Assembly (NCBI GenBank): GCA_903912925.1
Contig: CAIWJG010000942.1
Coordinates: 1 to 38,004 of the forward strand
DNA from: an uncultured Verrucomicrobia subdivision 3 bacterium
GTDB taxonomy: Bacteria; Verrucomicrobiota; Verrucomicrobiia; Limisphaerales; UBA8199
Direction of reading: 5' to 3'
DNA: 38,004 nt
Positions 27,474-36,106 of the stretch are shown here, one piece after another. Under the pieces are notes generated by a model that made no database searches, had not been told where the DNA came from, and worked only from the letters and a program-made list of their open reading frames with translations. Each line of letters opens with the position of its first letter. Position 1 is the first letter of the stretch. The position numbers were made by a program, and so were the translations under genes.

Positions 27474-28505
27474 TCGGGCTATTCAATTGACGACAGTACC
27501 CCCAACCGGTTGGGGTGAGAGAGTGCTCAGCGGCTTTCCGCCCACCATTTGCTTGTATGGTGATGGCTCCACCTGAACCGCCTGCTGAATCAAACGGTAA
27601 ACGAGCTTCCCGCGGGAGCGGGATGTTCTCCGGTTAAATCGAAACGTGTACTCGTCCAGATAATAATCCAGGTGGTCCGGACGAACCGCCCCTTGGTGGG
27701 TTCCCAACAACCATCGTTTCAACAGCGCCGCCACCCGATGAACCCGTGGCAGCAGTGTTGCGGGGGCAGAGCAGTCCAGATCCCGCAGCACGCTCAGTTC
27801 ATGTGCGTAGCCCAGGGCAGACAAGCCTCCGTAGCCGTCCCAACCATCGGTATGGATTCGACTGCCCGGTGCCACCGCGGATTGGACAAACCCTTCGAGA
27901 GACGCAGCGGAGGCATCCGCTACGCGTGACATTCGGATGCGCCCGATCCCCTTCCCATTTTCTTCGGCGGCGATCACCACCAACGCCTTGTGGTCGGCTC
28001 CCCGGCCGCGCTTGCCTTCGGCCATGCCGCCCACATACGTTTCATCGACTTCCACCATGCCTGACAAGGTATCCCGCTTGGGACGCACCATTGCGCGGCG
28101 CAACTTGTGCAGCCAACTCCAGGCGGTCAGATAGCCTCCCAGGCCCAACACACGTTGCAAGCCCAAGGCGCTAGCCCCATGCTTTTGGCTGGTCACATGC
28201 CAAGCCGCCCGGAACCACAGTCGCAGAGGCTTGCGGGTGTCTTGAAAAATTGTTCCGGTCGTGGCGGAAACCGGATAGAGGCACCCGGCACACATTTGCC
28301 GCCCACGTCCGTCTCGCCACGCCTTGGTCCCCTGGCAACGCGGACACACAAAGCCCTCAGACCACCGGAGTTCTTCGAGATATTCCCGGCACGCTTGATC
28401 GGTCGCGAACCGTTCCTCGAAATCCAGTTGGTCTTGCGGATAATCTTCGCTCACAGCCCCTGAACACTACCGGTTGGGGGTACTGTCGTCAATTGAATAG
28501 CCCGA
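27474..28505 (-). mobile_element. IS1595-type insertion sequence
   Basis: The element is 1032 bp. Terminal inverted repeats at 27474-27510 and 28469-28505 match perfectly over 37 bases; they start TCGGGCTATTCAATTGACGA. An 8-bp direct duplication, TTACAAAG, flanks it at 27466-27473 and 28506-28513. The 8-bp duplication, single transposase and N-terminal zinc ribbon fit IS1595. The ends and the transposase are intact, so the insertion looks recent and possibly active. Confidence 0.95.
27483..28454 (-). CDS. IS1595-family transposase
   Basis: The 323-residue protein starts at GTG 28454. The N-terminus has a zinc ribbon (CPRCQG ... CAGC, about residues 37-58) that binds the inverted repeats. The DDE-type core shows VEVDETYVGG, IHTDGWDGYGG and a later EYTFRFNRR segment, as in IS1595 transposases (DDE/DDN-type). 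The frame is intact and its stop lies inside the left inverted repeat, so the last residues (PVGGTVVN) are encoded by the repeat itself. Confidence 0.93.
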   Translation of the reverse strand: MSEDYPQDQLDFEERFATDQACREYLEELRWSEGFVCPRCQGTKAWRDGRGRQMCAGCLYPVSATTGTIFQDTRKPLRLWFRAAWHVTSQKHGASALGLQRVLGLGGYLTAWSWLHKLRRAMVRPKRDTLSGMVEVDETYVGGMAEGKRGRGADHKALVVIAAEENGKGIGRIRMSRVADASAASLEGFVQSAVAPGSRIHTDGWDGYGGLSALGYAHELSVLRDLDCSAPATLLPRVHRVAALLKRWLLGTHQGAVRPDHLDYYLDEYTFRFNRRTSRSRGKLVYRLIQQAVQVEPSPYKQMVGGKPLSTLSPQPVGGTVVN

Positions 28506-28513
28506 TTACAAAG
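28506..28513. repeat. Target site duplication, right
   Basis: TTACAAAG, identical to 27466-27473. Confidence 0.93.
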
Positions 28514-28650
28514 TTCCTGGCATCCATATTCCGGCTTCCGGCGCGCAATGAGAATGTGTTATGGTCGGTCACGATCCGGAGCTCCTCCATCTGCAAGGTG
28601 CAAGCGCTATTCAGTAGCCTTTGCCCCTGTGGTTTCATACCCCTGCAAGG

Positions 28651-28700
28651 GAAACGCTGAAATACTGAAACACCGAATCACCGAATCACCGAAATTACCG
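28651..28700. repeat. ACCGAATC-type micro-repeat
   Basis: Phrases CTGAAATACTGAAACACCGAA, ATCACCGAA and ATCACCGAAATT repeat in tandem. A related run (GCGAAACACCGAAACACCGA) lies at 32485-32503. Confidence 0.6.
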
Positions 28701-28794
28701 CCGCCCTGGCCCGGTTCATGCGCCTGCGTCTCCAGCGGCAACTCCCTTGATCATCACTGACAACCGCCGACCCCATTTCATACACTAAGGGCAT

Positions 28795-31700
28795 ATGCGT
28801 GACTGCGGCTATGTCGTCGGTGGTGTCCTCTGGCTGGTCTGTGCTTTGCTCAGGCCGTTCCCGGCTGTAGCCGCGGTGCCAGCCTGCGACGGGGCGAATC
28901 TTTCTCTAACGTCCGATTACCAGTTCTTCCTGGGCAGCGCCCGGTTTCTGAGCGGCGGGGAGGCCGAATCGGGTAGCGCTTTCCGCTGGCTCACCAACGG
29001 TGCCGCAATGCGTTCCGGCCCGGTTGCGGAGGACCTGCTGCTTCATTTCGACGGCGATGTCACCGGTGCAAACGGCGAGACATCTTCGACCGCGCAGAAC
29101 ATTGCTTACGGGACTGGCAAATGGGGGTCCGCTCTGAGCCTGCCATCGCAAGGCCGGCTGCAGTATCCTGTCACCAACAACCTCCACCTTAACGAAGGCA
29201 CGATTGAACTCTGGGTCGCTTTGCGCGCCGACGGCACCAACCCGGCCTACGCGACTCAGAGCCATACCCTCTTCTACTGCGGTTCACCCAACGGTGACTA
29301 TATGCAGGTGTCCCAAAGCAAGAGCAGCGGCATTCTCTACGCCGGCGGCACTGTCAGCAACCAATGGGCGAGTGCTTACGGCGATCTGGGCAACATGCTG
29401 GCGTGGCGATCCGGCGACTGGCACCACCTCGCGTTCACCTTCTCCGCCAGCGGCAACTTCATGCGCTTCTACGTGGATGGCGCGCTGGCGGCACAAAACA
29501 ACGAGGGCCACTACTGGCCTCCCGCCGCCGGGGCCACCGTCTTTGCCATCGGCGGAACCACTTGGGGCGATACCGCCTATTACCTGCTGGATGAGGTGCG
29601 GATTTCCGGCCGCGTGGCGGGTGCGGTCGAATTGGCGGCGCGCGCGCATCGGACGACCGCGCCCGAGCCGAACGAGCTTTGGCTGTCGGCTACGAATGTG
29701 CCACCCGGCAGGCAGTTGGTCTTCGAATTCACCCCCGCCACGGCAACCCAAACGGGTGCCGTCTGCCAGAGCTCAGCACTGGCCTGGCATGGCATTCCCA
29801 TTACCAATGCCTCGCCCCCCACCACGCTCCTGCCGGTCGGCGCTACCAACCTTGATCTACTCGTCGCGACCACAGAGAACACCGCCTGCGCCTACGCGAT
29901 CGGGCAGGCGCTGCCTTACGCCCAGATGACCCCGTTCGGCTCCGGGGCCGGCACGCGCCAGCACCGCGTGACCCTCGCCAACCTCAACCCCGATCCCGCG
30001 GTCGTAAACGATGTCTATGTGCGCTGCGCCCTGGACTCGAATTACCTCTGCCACCTCCAATACCGGGCCATCGCCGAGTGCCATCCGCCCTATCCGCGCA
30101 AGGCCAACCTGTGGGGCTGGTGGGGCTGGATTGACAAGGGACTGCCTTACCTCGCCAAGGTTGACCTCTGGCTCGGGGCCTCGCCTTCGGCCGATCAGGT
30201 GCTGGCGTTGCGCCGGCTCAACCCACACCTGCGCGTGCTCACCTCCATCAACGCGGTGGAGAACGACGGCCTGCCCGACGACTATTACCTCAAGGACGTC
30301 AACGGCAACCGGATCGAGGTCTGGCCGGGGTCATTCAGGTTGAACGTCACGCTACCGTTCGTAGCCGACTACCAGGCGCACTTCGCCTACCAAACCGTGC
30401 TCGACACGGGACTCATGGCCGACGGCGTATTCTTCGACAACGTCATGACGACCCAGTCCTGGCAGGACCACGATATGTATGGCAACCCCGTGCAGATTGA
30501 TGCCGACGGTGACGGCATAGCAGACGACCCGGCCATATTCGACGCAGCCTGGAAGGCTGGCGTCTTCCGGGAGATACAGACCTTCCGGCAACTGATGCCC
30601 AATGCGGTCGTATGCGGGCATTCCATGGACATTTACGAATCCGGCATCTCCACCCTCTTCAACGGGATCAGCATCGGCTTCGCGACCTCGGACGTGCTCG
30701 AAGGCCGGATGAGCTTTAGCACGTTGCTCGCGCGCTACAACGATTGGCTGAGCCGCGCGGTTTTGCCCACCTCTACGATGATCGAATCTTCACCGATGGC
30801 GCAGATTTCCTATGGATACGACTATTCGCCGTGGGAGAAGCTTCCCGCCTCGACTCTCGAATTCGCGCGCACCTACTATCCCTATGTCCGCTTTGGGCTG
30901 GGGTTGACGCTGCTCAATGATGGCTATTTCGCGCATGAGTTCGGCGACACCTGGCACGGCAATGACTGGTGGTATGATGAACTGGATTTCAACCTCGGCT
31001 ACCCGCTCAGCCCGGCACAGCTTGCTGATCTCGGCATTCCCAGCGGCACAAACCTCGTCACTAACCCCGGCTTCGAATCCGCTATCAGCAGTCCGTGGGG
31101 GTTCTGGGCCGCCTCGGGTTGCGCCATGACCCTTACGCGGCAGACCACGAATGCCGCAGTCGGCAACGCTTGCGCCCAGCTCGTTATCACCCAGACCGAC
31201 GGGACCGACTGGCACATCGAGCTGGCGCAATACAATCGCTCTCTCGTCCTGAACACTCCCTATGATCTAACCTTCTGGGCCCGTGCCAGCGCGCCGCGCA
31301 CCATCGGCCTCAGCTCGCAAAAGGGGGGTCCGGACTGGCGCAATTACGGCCTGGACCAGCAGCTCGCGATCAGCACCGAGTGGCGCCAATACACGGTGAG
31401 CTTCACCGCCAATGCGACCGTTTCCGACGCCCGGCTGCAGTTCTTTCTCGGCGCGGCCAATGGGACCGTGTGGCTCGATGAGGTCGCGCTGCGGCAAAGC
31501 CCGCCCCAGGTGTATCGGCGGGACTTCAATTGCGGCATTGTGTTGCTCAACGCCATGCGCGAAGCGGTGGAGGTCAACGTCGGTTCAGGCTTTCACCGGC
31601 TCAGCGGCTCGCAGGCGCCCAGGTGCGAAATGATCCTCGACGATCAGGGGGCCGGATTCTCGGCGACCGGCAACTGGACCAACCGCACCTATGACAGCGG

Positions 31701-32361
31701 ACTGTGGCAGGCCAGCGGGCCGTTCTACCACAGTTGGGCCGGGTCGCTGCATGAATCGTTGAGCGCCGCCAGCGAGGCGCGGTGGCAACTGGCCCTCTCG
31801 GCCAGTGATAGCTACACGATCTCCGCCTGGTGGCCCAGCGCACCCCAGGCGACCAACTGGACCAGCCAGGCGACCTATGAGATCCTCGCGGACGGAATCG
31901 TCGTGGCCTCCACCAACCTCGATCAGCGAAGCGACGGCGATCAGTGGCACCAGGTGGCGGTTGTCCCGCTCGCAGCCACCAATACCGTCCAAGTGAGGCT
32001 CACAGCCGCCAGCGGGACGTGCGTGGCTGACGCGCTGCTCATCCGCTCCCAGTTGCGCTACAACGATGGCCAGCCGGCGAGTTCGGTGCGACTGCAGCCG
32101 ATGGATGCGATTATACTGCGGCGCGATCAGACCGTGCTTCCCAAGCCTCGCCTCGGCGCGGTTAGCGCTTCCTCAAACAGGTTCGTCATGTTGGTTACGA
32201 ACCTGACGCCAGGCTTTTCCAGCATCTTGGAGCGCAGCACAAACCTCAGCACCGGCTGGGAAGCGATCCAATCATTCACGCCGCTCAGCTTTTCCACGAA
32301 CCTGCAGGACACCCTACCTGCGGGTGCCGGCGCAGCCTTCTACCGGATACGAACCGAGTGA
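28795..32361 (+). CDS. Large secreted LamG/GHL15-like/CBM/golvesin-like protein
   Basis: The 1188-residue protein starts with a signal peptide (CGYVVGGVLWLVCALLRPFP, then AVAAV). Residues about 80-290 are a LamG/concanavalin-like domain (LHLNEGTIELWVALR, DEVRISGRVAG). Residues about 420-750 resemble the hypothetical glycosyl hydrolase family 15 (GHL15) barrel, with DGVFFDNVMTTQSW and FGLGLTLLNDGYFAHEFG; catalytic residues cannot be assigned safely. Next comes a CBM4/9-like module (LVTNPGFESAISSPWGFW), then a golvesin-like module (MILDDQGAGFSATGNW). It ends in a domain finishing AAFYRIRTE, like the propeller protein at 11249. It probably binds and cuts a complex polysaccharide at the cell surface; substrate unknown. 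Confidence 0.82.
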   Translation: MRDCGYVVGGVLWLVCALLRPFPAVAAVPACDGANLSLTSDYQFFLGSARFLSGGEAESGSAFRWLTNGAAMRSGPVAEDLLLHFDGDVTGANGETSSTAQNIAYGTGKWGSALSLPSQGRLQYPVTNNLHLNEGTIELWVALRADGTNPAYATQSHTLFYCGSPNGDYMQVSQSKSSGILYAGGTVSNQWASAYGDLGNMLAWRSGDWHHLAFTFSASGNFMRFYVDGALAAQNNEGHYWPPAAGATVFAIGGTTWGDTAYYLLDEVRISGRVAGAVELAARAHRTTAPEPNELWLSATNVPPGRQLVFEFTPATATQTGAVCQSSALAWHGIPITNASPPTTLLPVGATNLDLLVATTENTACAYAIGQALPYAQMTPFGSGAGTRQHRVTLANLNPDPAVVNDVYVRCALDSNYLCHLQYRAIAECHPPYPRKANLWGWWGWIDKGLPYLAKVDLWLGASPSADQVLALRRLNPHLRVLTSINAVENDGLPDDYYLKDVNGNRIEVWPGSFRLNVTLPFVADYQAHFAYQTVLDTGLMADGVFFDNVMTTQSWQDHDMYGNPVQIDADGDGIADDPAIFDAAWKAGVFREIQTFRQLMPNAVVCGHSMDIYESGISTLFNGISIGFATSDVLEGRMSFSTLLARYNDWLSRAVLPTSTMIESSPMAQISYGYDYSPWEKLPASTLEFARTYYPYVRFGLGLTLLNDGYFAHEFGDTWHGNDWWYDELDFNLGYPLSPAQLADLGIPSGTNLVTNPGFESAISSPWGFWAASGCAMTLTRQTTNAAVGNACAQLVITQTDGTDWHIELAQYNRSLVLNTPYDLTFWARASAPRTIGLSSQKGGPDWRNYGLDQQLAISTEWRQYTVSFTANATVSDARLQFFLGAANGTVWLDEVALRQSPPQVYRRDFNCGIVLLNAMREAVEVNVGSGFHRLSGSQAPRCEMILDDQGAGFSATGNWTNRTYDSGLWQASGPFYHSWAGSLHESLSAASEARWQLALSASDSYTISAWWPSAPQATNWTSQATYEILADGIVVASTNLDQRSDGDQWHQVAVVPLAATNTVQVRLTAASGTCVADALLIRSQLRYNDGQPASSVRLQPMDAIILRRDQTVLPKPRLGAVSASSNRFVMLVTNLTPGFSSILERSTNLSTGWEAIQSFTPLSFSTNLQDTLPAGAGAAFYRIRTE

Positions 32362-32587
32362 GAACTCGTAGAGAAGAACGGGATGCCCGCTAAACACGCT
32401 TAACACGCTAAAGAAAGACACGGATCTCACTGACTATCACTGATTCGGATTAAATCGAATCCCCAATCCCTTTTTGCCTGTTTAGCGAAACACCGAAACA
32501 CCGACCCACCCCCCGTCCCTCGCCCCACCGGCCCCGCCCCTTTTAAAATGCTTTTGCCGCTGTTCACTTTGGATTCTAATAGCCGCA
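32362..32587. other. Repeat-bearing gap
   Basis: No gene is seen in this 226-base gap. It contains the phrases ACACGCTTAACACGCTAAAG, CACTGACTATCACTGATTC and CGAAACACCGAAACACCGA, then the G/C-rich 32-base repeat (32509-32540). Confidence 0.6.
32509..32540. repeat. 32-base C-rich repeat (inverted partner at 27065)
   Basis: CCCCCCGTCCCTCGCCCCAC and the next 12 bases match the reverse complement of 27065-27096 with one mismatch. It lies 47 bases before the phosphoesterase gene. Confidence 0.75.
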
Positions 32588-35326
32588 ATGAACTGCACGA
32601 TCCGTTCGGCCTGTTACTTGTTGATCCTGGCGGTCTTTATGGGCCCAGCCGCACCCACCCGGGCGCAGGCCGCAAACTATTTGCATGCCCCGTCGGTTGA
32701 TAGTTACGCGAAACACGACCCTGCCGGAGTGACCATCCTTTCCAATGGGCGCTTCCTGAAACCAGCCGGGCAGGCCTTTCCCGTGGCACATTGGCCGCAT
32801 GGGCTGGCGATGAGCAGGGATGGGGAGCTGCTGTTCGTTGCCAGCGCTGGGTCGGGCAGGATCTTCAAGAATTGGCGCAGTGCAGATCCGACCTCCCAGG
32901 AGATAAAGCCGCCCGCCAAAGGCCCCAAGAAGAACCGTTTCAATTCCGGCGGCGCAGACTTCTCCCCCGACGGCCGTTGGCTCTATTGGAGCGGTGGCGA
33001 GGAGGGCAAGGTGTATCTGTTCGACACGGCTCAAGGCCAACTGGTGATGGAAATCCCGCTTAACGTGGCAGTAGCGGGACGGGAATACGAAGACAGCTTC
33101 GCGGTGGACCTGAAGATCAGCAAGGACGGACGGTATCTGTTCTGCGCCGATGTCACCAACTTCCGAGTCGTCGTGATAGACACGGAGCAACGGAAAGTAG
33201 CCGGTTCGGTTCAGGTCGGACGTTATCCTTACGCCCTGGCCGTTGAGGCGGACCGGCTGTACGTGGCCAACATCGGCTTGTTCGAATACAGCCCCGTGCC
33301 AAAGCCTAACGATCCGAAGTTCGACGCGCGCGGTCTCACTATCCCGCCCTTCGGCTATCCCAGCCCCGAGGCGCGGGACGGCGTGGAATTCGAGGGTCGG
33401 CGAATTCCTGGCCTGGGCGAACCCAATGTGCCGGAATCGTTTTCGGTTTGGGCGGTCGATATCGCTTCCCCGCAGCAGCCGAAAGTCATCAACCGCTGGA
33501 AGACGGGGTTGCTGGTCGGCGCTCCTTCGGACAACGGCAAGACGGTCGGCGGCAGCGCGCCAAACTTCCTCGCCCTCAATGGCGAGTCGCTTTTCGTCTC
33601 CAATGGGAACAACGACATGATTCAACGGATTGACCTGCGAACGCAGCAGATCTGCGCGAAAGAGCGACTCGTCCCCAGCCCCTTGGTCGCCGGGTTGCGC
33701 GGAGTGGGTCCATCGGGCATGGTCACTTCCCCGGACGGCAAGCGGATCTATGTGGCGGAATTGGGGATAAACGCGATTGCCGTCTTGGACGCGCAAACGC
33801 TCAAGGTGCTCGGCCATATTCCGACCGCCTGGTATCCGTACCGGGTCGCGTTGTCACCGGACGGCCAATATCTCGCCTGCATCTGCTTCCGGGGTTTCGG
33901 CAACGGCCCCAACGCCGGCGCATCGGTGCCGAAGAGCGATTTCCTCAGCCTGCGTGGCGTCCTCTCGGTATTAAAGGTCCCCTCGGACACGCAACTTGCC
34001 CAAATGACGACGGATGTGTTGGCCTACAACGGGCTGGTGGATGCAGCAGCGGACCGCAAGGCGATGAGTTCGCCGCTCATCCCGACCGAGCCCGGCCATC
34101 CCTCAAAGGAGATCAAGTATGTGGTTTTCATCACCAAGGAGAACCACACTTATGACACAATCTTCGACCGCATCCCCGGAGCGAACCACGACCCCAGCCT
34201 GCTCCGTTGGGGGTTGAACCAAACCATCCGCGCCGACAAACAGCCTACCCTCGAAGGGGTGGGCGTGATGATGAATCATAACGCCCTGGCGCGCGAGTTT
34301 ACCGTCAGCGACAATTTCTACATGGAGCCCGAAGCTTCCGGCGTGGGGCACCGGTGGCTGGTGGGCGTTCAGCCGAATAACCTCATGCAGATGACCTACA
34401 GCGTTGGTTGGAAGTTCAAGAAAAACAGCAGCGCCCCGGGTCGCCGTTACGCGATGGGATCTAATGGCTCGCTCCTGCCGGAGGATTATCCCGAAGCCGG
34501 GTCCATGTGGGAGCACCTGGGCCGCAATGAAATCCGCTTCCGCAATTACGGCGAGGGCTTCGAATTCCCGGGCGTGGAAGAGGAGGAAAACGAACATCCA
34601 ACCGGCGCCCGCGAAGTGGTCAACATCCCGATGCCCAAAGTCCTCTACGACAACACTTGCTTTGGCTTTCCGATCTTCAACATGAACATCCCGGACCAAT
34701 ACCGCGCCCATTGGTTTATGAGCGACGTCGAGAATCGCTTTCTGCATGGGCTGCATCGCTTCCCGTCCTTCCTGAACATTGCGATCTGCAACGACCACGG
34801 AACCGACCCGAAACCGGGGAAAGGCTATCCTTACCTGGCGTCCTATATGGCCGACAATGATCTCGCGCTCGGGCGCATCGTAGAATTCCTCACCCACACG
34901 CCATACTGGAAGAAGATGGCCATCTTCGTGACTCAGGACGACGCCGGCGGTGAACCCGACCACGTGGACGCCCAGCGCAGCGTGCTGCTGGTCATCAGCC
35001 CGTGGGCCAAACGCAGCTACGTCTCGCATCGCCACACAACCATCGTGAGCATGCACCGGACGCTTTATGAAATCCTCGGTCTCCCGCCGCTAAACATGTT
35101 TGATGCCCTGGCTAATGATTTCTCCGATTGCTTCACCACCAGCCCCGACTTCCGGCCTTATAGCTGCCGGCCGGTGGATCCCAGAATCTTTGATCCCGAG
35201 AAGGCCAGAGATCCGAAGGACCCGGACTACGGCGCCGCGCGCCGGCTCAAGTCGGTCACTATGGACGACGACGAGGAGATGGAGAAAATCCTGCGCCGGG
35301 GAGAGAAGGAAGCGGCTCCACGGTGA
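32588..35326 (+). CDS. YVTN beta-propeller and phosphoesterase fusion protein
   Basis: The 912-residue secreted protein has a signal peptide (YLLILAVFMGPAAPTRAQA). Residues about 50-470 are a seven-bladed YVTN-type propeller, with repeats such as SPDGRWLYWSGGEEGKVYLF and SPDGKRIYVAELGINAIAVL. Residues about 515-850 match the phosphoesterase/acid phosphatase family (PF04185 type): the N-terminal metal motif KENHTYDTIFD, CNDHGTDP, and VTQDDAGGEPDHVD. The fold and motifs suggest a metal-dependent phosphatase or phospholipase-C-like hydrolase in the periplasm or outside. The C-terminus is charged. It lies 89 bases upstream of the peroxiredoxin gene. Confidence 0.9.
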   Translation: MNCTIRSACYLLILAVFMGPAAPTRAQAANYLHAPSVDSYAKHDPAGVTILSNGRFLKPAGQAFPVAHWPHGLAMSRDGELLFVASAGSGRIFKNWRSADPTSQEIKPPAKGPKKNRFNSGGADFSPDGRWLYWSGGEEGKVYLFDTAQGQLVMEIPLNVAVAGREYEDSFAVDLKISKDGRYLFCADVTNFRVVVIDTEQRKVAGSVQVGRYPYALAVEADRLYVANIGLFEYSPVPKPNDPKFDARGLTIPPFGYPSPEARDGVEFEGRRIPGLGEPNVPESFSVWAVDIASPQQPKVINRWKTGLLVGAPSDNGKTVGGSAPNFLALNGESLFVSNGNNDMIQRIDLRTQQICAKERLVPSPLVAGLRGVGPSGMVTSPDGKRIYVAELGINAIAVLDAQTLKVLGHIPTAWYPYRVALSPDGQYLACICFRGFGNGPNAGASVPKSDFLSLRGVLSVLKVPSDTQLAQMTTDVLAYNGLVDAAADRKAMSSPLIPTEPGHPSKEIKYVVFITKENHTYDTIFDRIPGANHDPSLLRWGLNQTIRADKQPTLEGVGVMMNHNALAREFTVSDNFYMEPEASGVGHRWLVGVQPNNLMQMTYSVGWKFKKNSSAPGRRYAMGSNGSLLPEDYPEAGSMWEHLGRNEIRFRNYGEGFEFPGVEEEENEHPTGAREVVNIPMPKVLYDNTCFGFPIFNMNIPDQYRAHWFMSDVENRFLHGLHRFPSFLNIAICNDHGTDPKPGKGYPYLASYMADNDLALGRIVEFLTHTPYWKKMAIFVTQDDAGGEPDHVDAQRSVLLVISPWAKRSYVSHRHTTIVSMHRTLYEILGLPPLNMFDALANDFSDCFTTSPDFRPYSCRPVDPRIFDPEKARDPKDPDYGAARRLKSVTMDDDEEMEKILRRGEKEAAPR

Positions 35327-35344
35327 ACCTGAGCCCGATACTGG

Positions 35345-35369
35345 TGCCGATAGTGGCGCATTATCGGCA
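35345..35369. promoter_or_regulatory. Dyad upstream of the peroxiredoxin gene
   Basis: TGCCGATA (35345-35352) and TATCGGCA (35362-35369) are a perfect 8-bp inverted repeat with a 9-base centre, 46 bases before the ahpC ATG. It could be an operator for a redox regulator, or a weak terminator of the phosphoesterase gene. It does not match OxyR or PerR box consensus. Confidence 0.45.
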
Positions 35370-35415
35370 TTATGCAGTTGCCAATGAGCTCCAACTGGTT
35401 CAAGAATGAATTACT

Positions 35416-36048
35416 ATGAGCGAAAATCAATGTTGTTGTGACTGCGAACCGCAGTCGGTTACCGTCGGTATGGATGTGCCGAATTTCACGCTGGATGTTT
35501 ATGATCCGGACAACCGTGCCTTTGGCAAGGTGTCGCTGGACGAACTGAAGAAGGATGCGAAGTGGACCATCCTCGTCTTTTATCCGGCAGACTTCACCTT
35601 CGTCTGCCCGACGGAACTGGCCGACCTGGCGGAAAAGCATGAGGCCCTGAAAAAGCTGGGGGCCGAGGTGATTTCTGTTTCCACCGATACCCAATTTGCG
35701 CACCTGGCGTGGCGCGATTCCGAGAAGCTGCTTGCCAAGGTAAAGTACTTAATGGGGGCGGATCCCACGGGCACGGTCAGCCGGCTATTTGGCGTTTACG
35801 ACCAGAATACCGGTTTGGCACTGCGCGGAACGTTTCTCGTCAGTCCGCAAGGCAAACTAGTGGCCTCGGAAGTCAACTTCTACAACGTCGGCCGAGATAT
35901 GGACGAACTGGTTCGGCGGCTGGAGGCAAACGTGTATGTGTTGGCGCATCCTGCTGAGGCGTGCCCAGCCAAGTGGACGCAGGGCGCGAAGACCCTGAAG
36001 CCGAGCGAGAAGATGGTCGGCAAGGTTTACGAGGCCCTGCAAGGATAA
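35416..36048 (+). CDS. ahpC: 2-Cys peroxiredoxin (AhpC type)
   Basis: This enzyme reduces hydrogen peroxide and alkyl peroxides. The peroxidatic cysteine is Cys64 in DFTFVCPTE and the resolving cysteine is Cys183 in EACPAKW, so it is a typical 2-Cys enzyme. RGTFLVSP carries the conserved active-site arginine. The length of 210 residues is near 200, as usual for AhpC. The start has an unusual Cys cluster (MSENQCCCDCEP), not part of the canonical fold, which might bind a metal or form disulfides. No ahpF reductase lies next to it in the window. A strong terminator follows. Confidence 0.95.
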   Translation: MSENQCCCDCEPQSVTVGMDVPNFTLDVYDPDNRAFGKVSLDELKKDAKWTILVFYPADFTFVCPTELADLAEKHEALKKLGAEVISVSTDTQFAHLAWRDSEKLLAKVKYLMGADPTGTVSRLFGVYDQNTGLALRGTFLVSPQGKLVASEVNFYNVGRDMDELVRRLEANVYVLAHPAEACPAKWTQGAKTLKPSEKMVGKVYEALQG

Positions 36049-36078
36049 GCTCTCCTCGCGAAGAAAGCTGCGCGAACA

Positions 36079-36106
36079 GGCGCCCGTTACACGACGGGCG
36101 CCTTTT
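36079..36106 (+). terminator. Rho-independent terminator after ahpC
   Basis: GGCGCCCGT (36079-36087) pairs with ACGGGCGCC (36094-36102) around TACACG, followed directly by TTTT. It is a strong, GC-rich stem 30 bases after the stop codon. Confidence 0.88.

Larger units (their letters stand above)
27353..28638 (-). pseudogene. Small gene disrupted by the IS1595-type element
   Basis: Removing the IS and one 8-bp target copy restores an 81-residue frame from ATG 28638, with AGGGG just upstream (MKPQGQRLLNSACTLQMEEL ... PPNPTPEQFHDILKTVAAEN, ending GLNYVVL). The 5' part is 28638-28506 and the 3' part 27473-27353. The insertion follows residue 44, and reading into the IS gives five more residues then a stop. 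The 3' end overlaps the start of the 51-residue gene. I do not recognise the family. The restored frame across the duplication strongly supports a real gene. Confidence 0.7.

Noticed and set aside
27746..28463. Plus-strand frames inside the IS element
   Set aside because: They are shadows of the transposase gene, which has a zinc ribbon and DDE-type residues on the minus strand.
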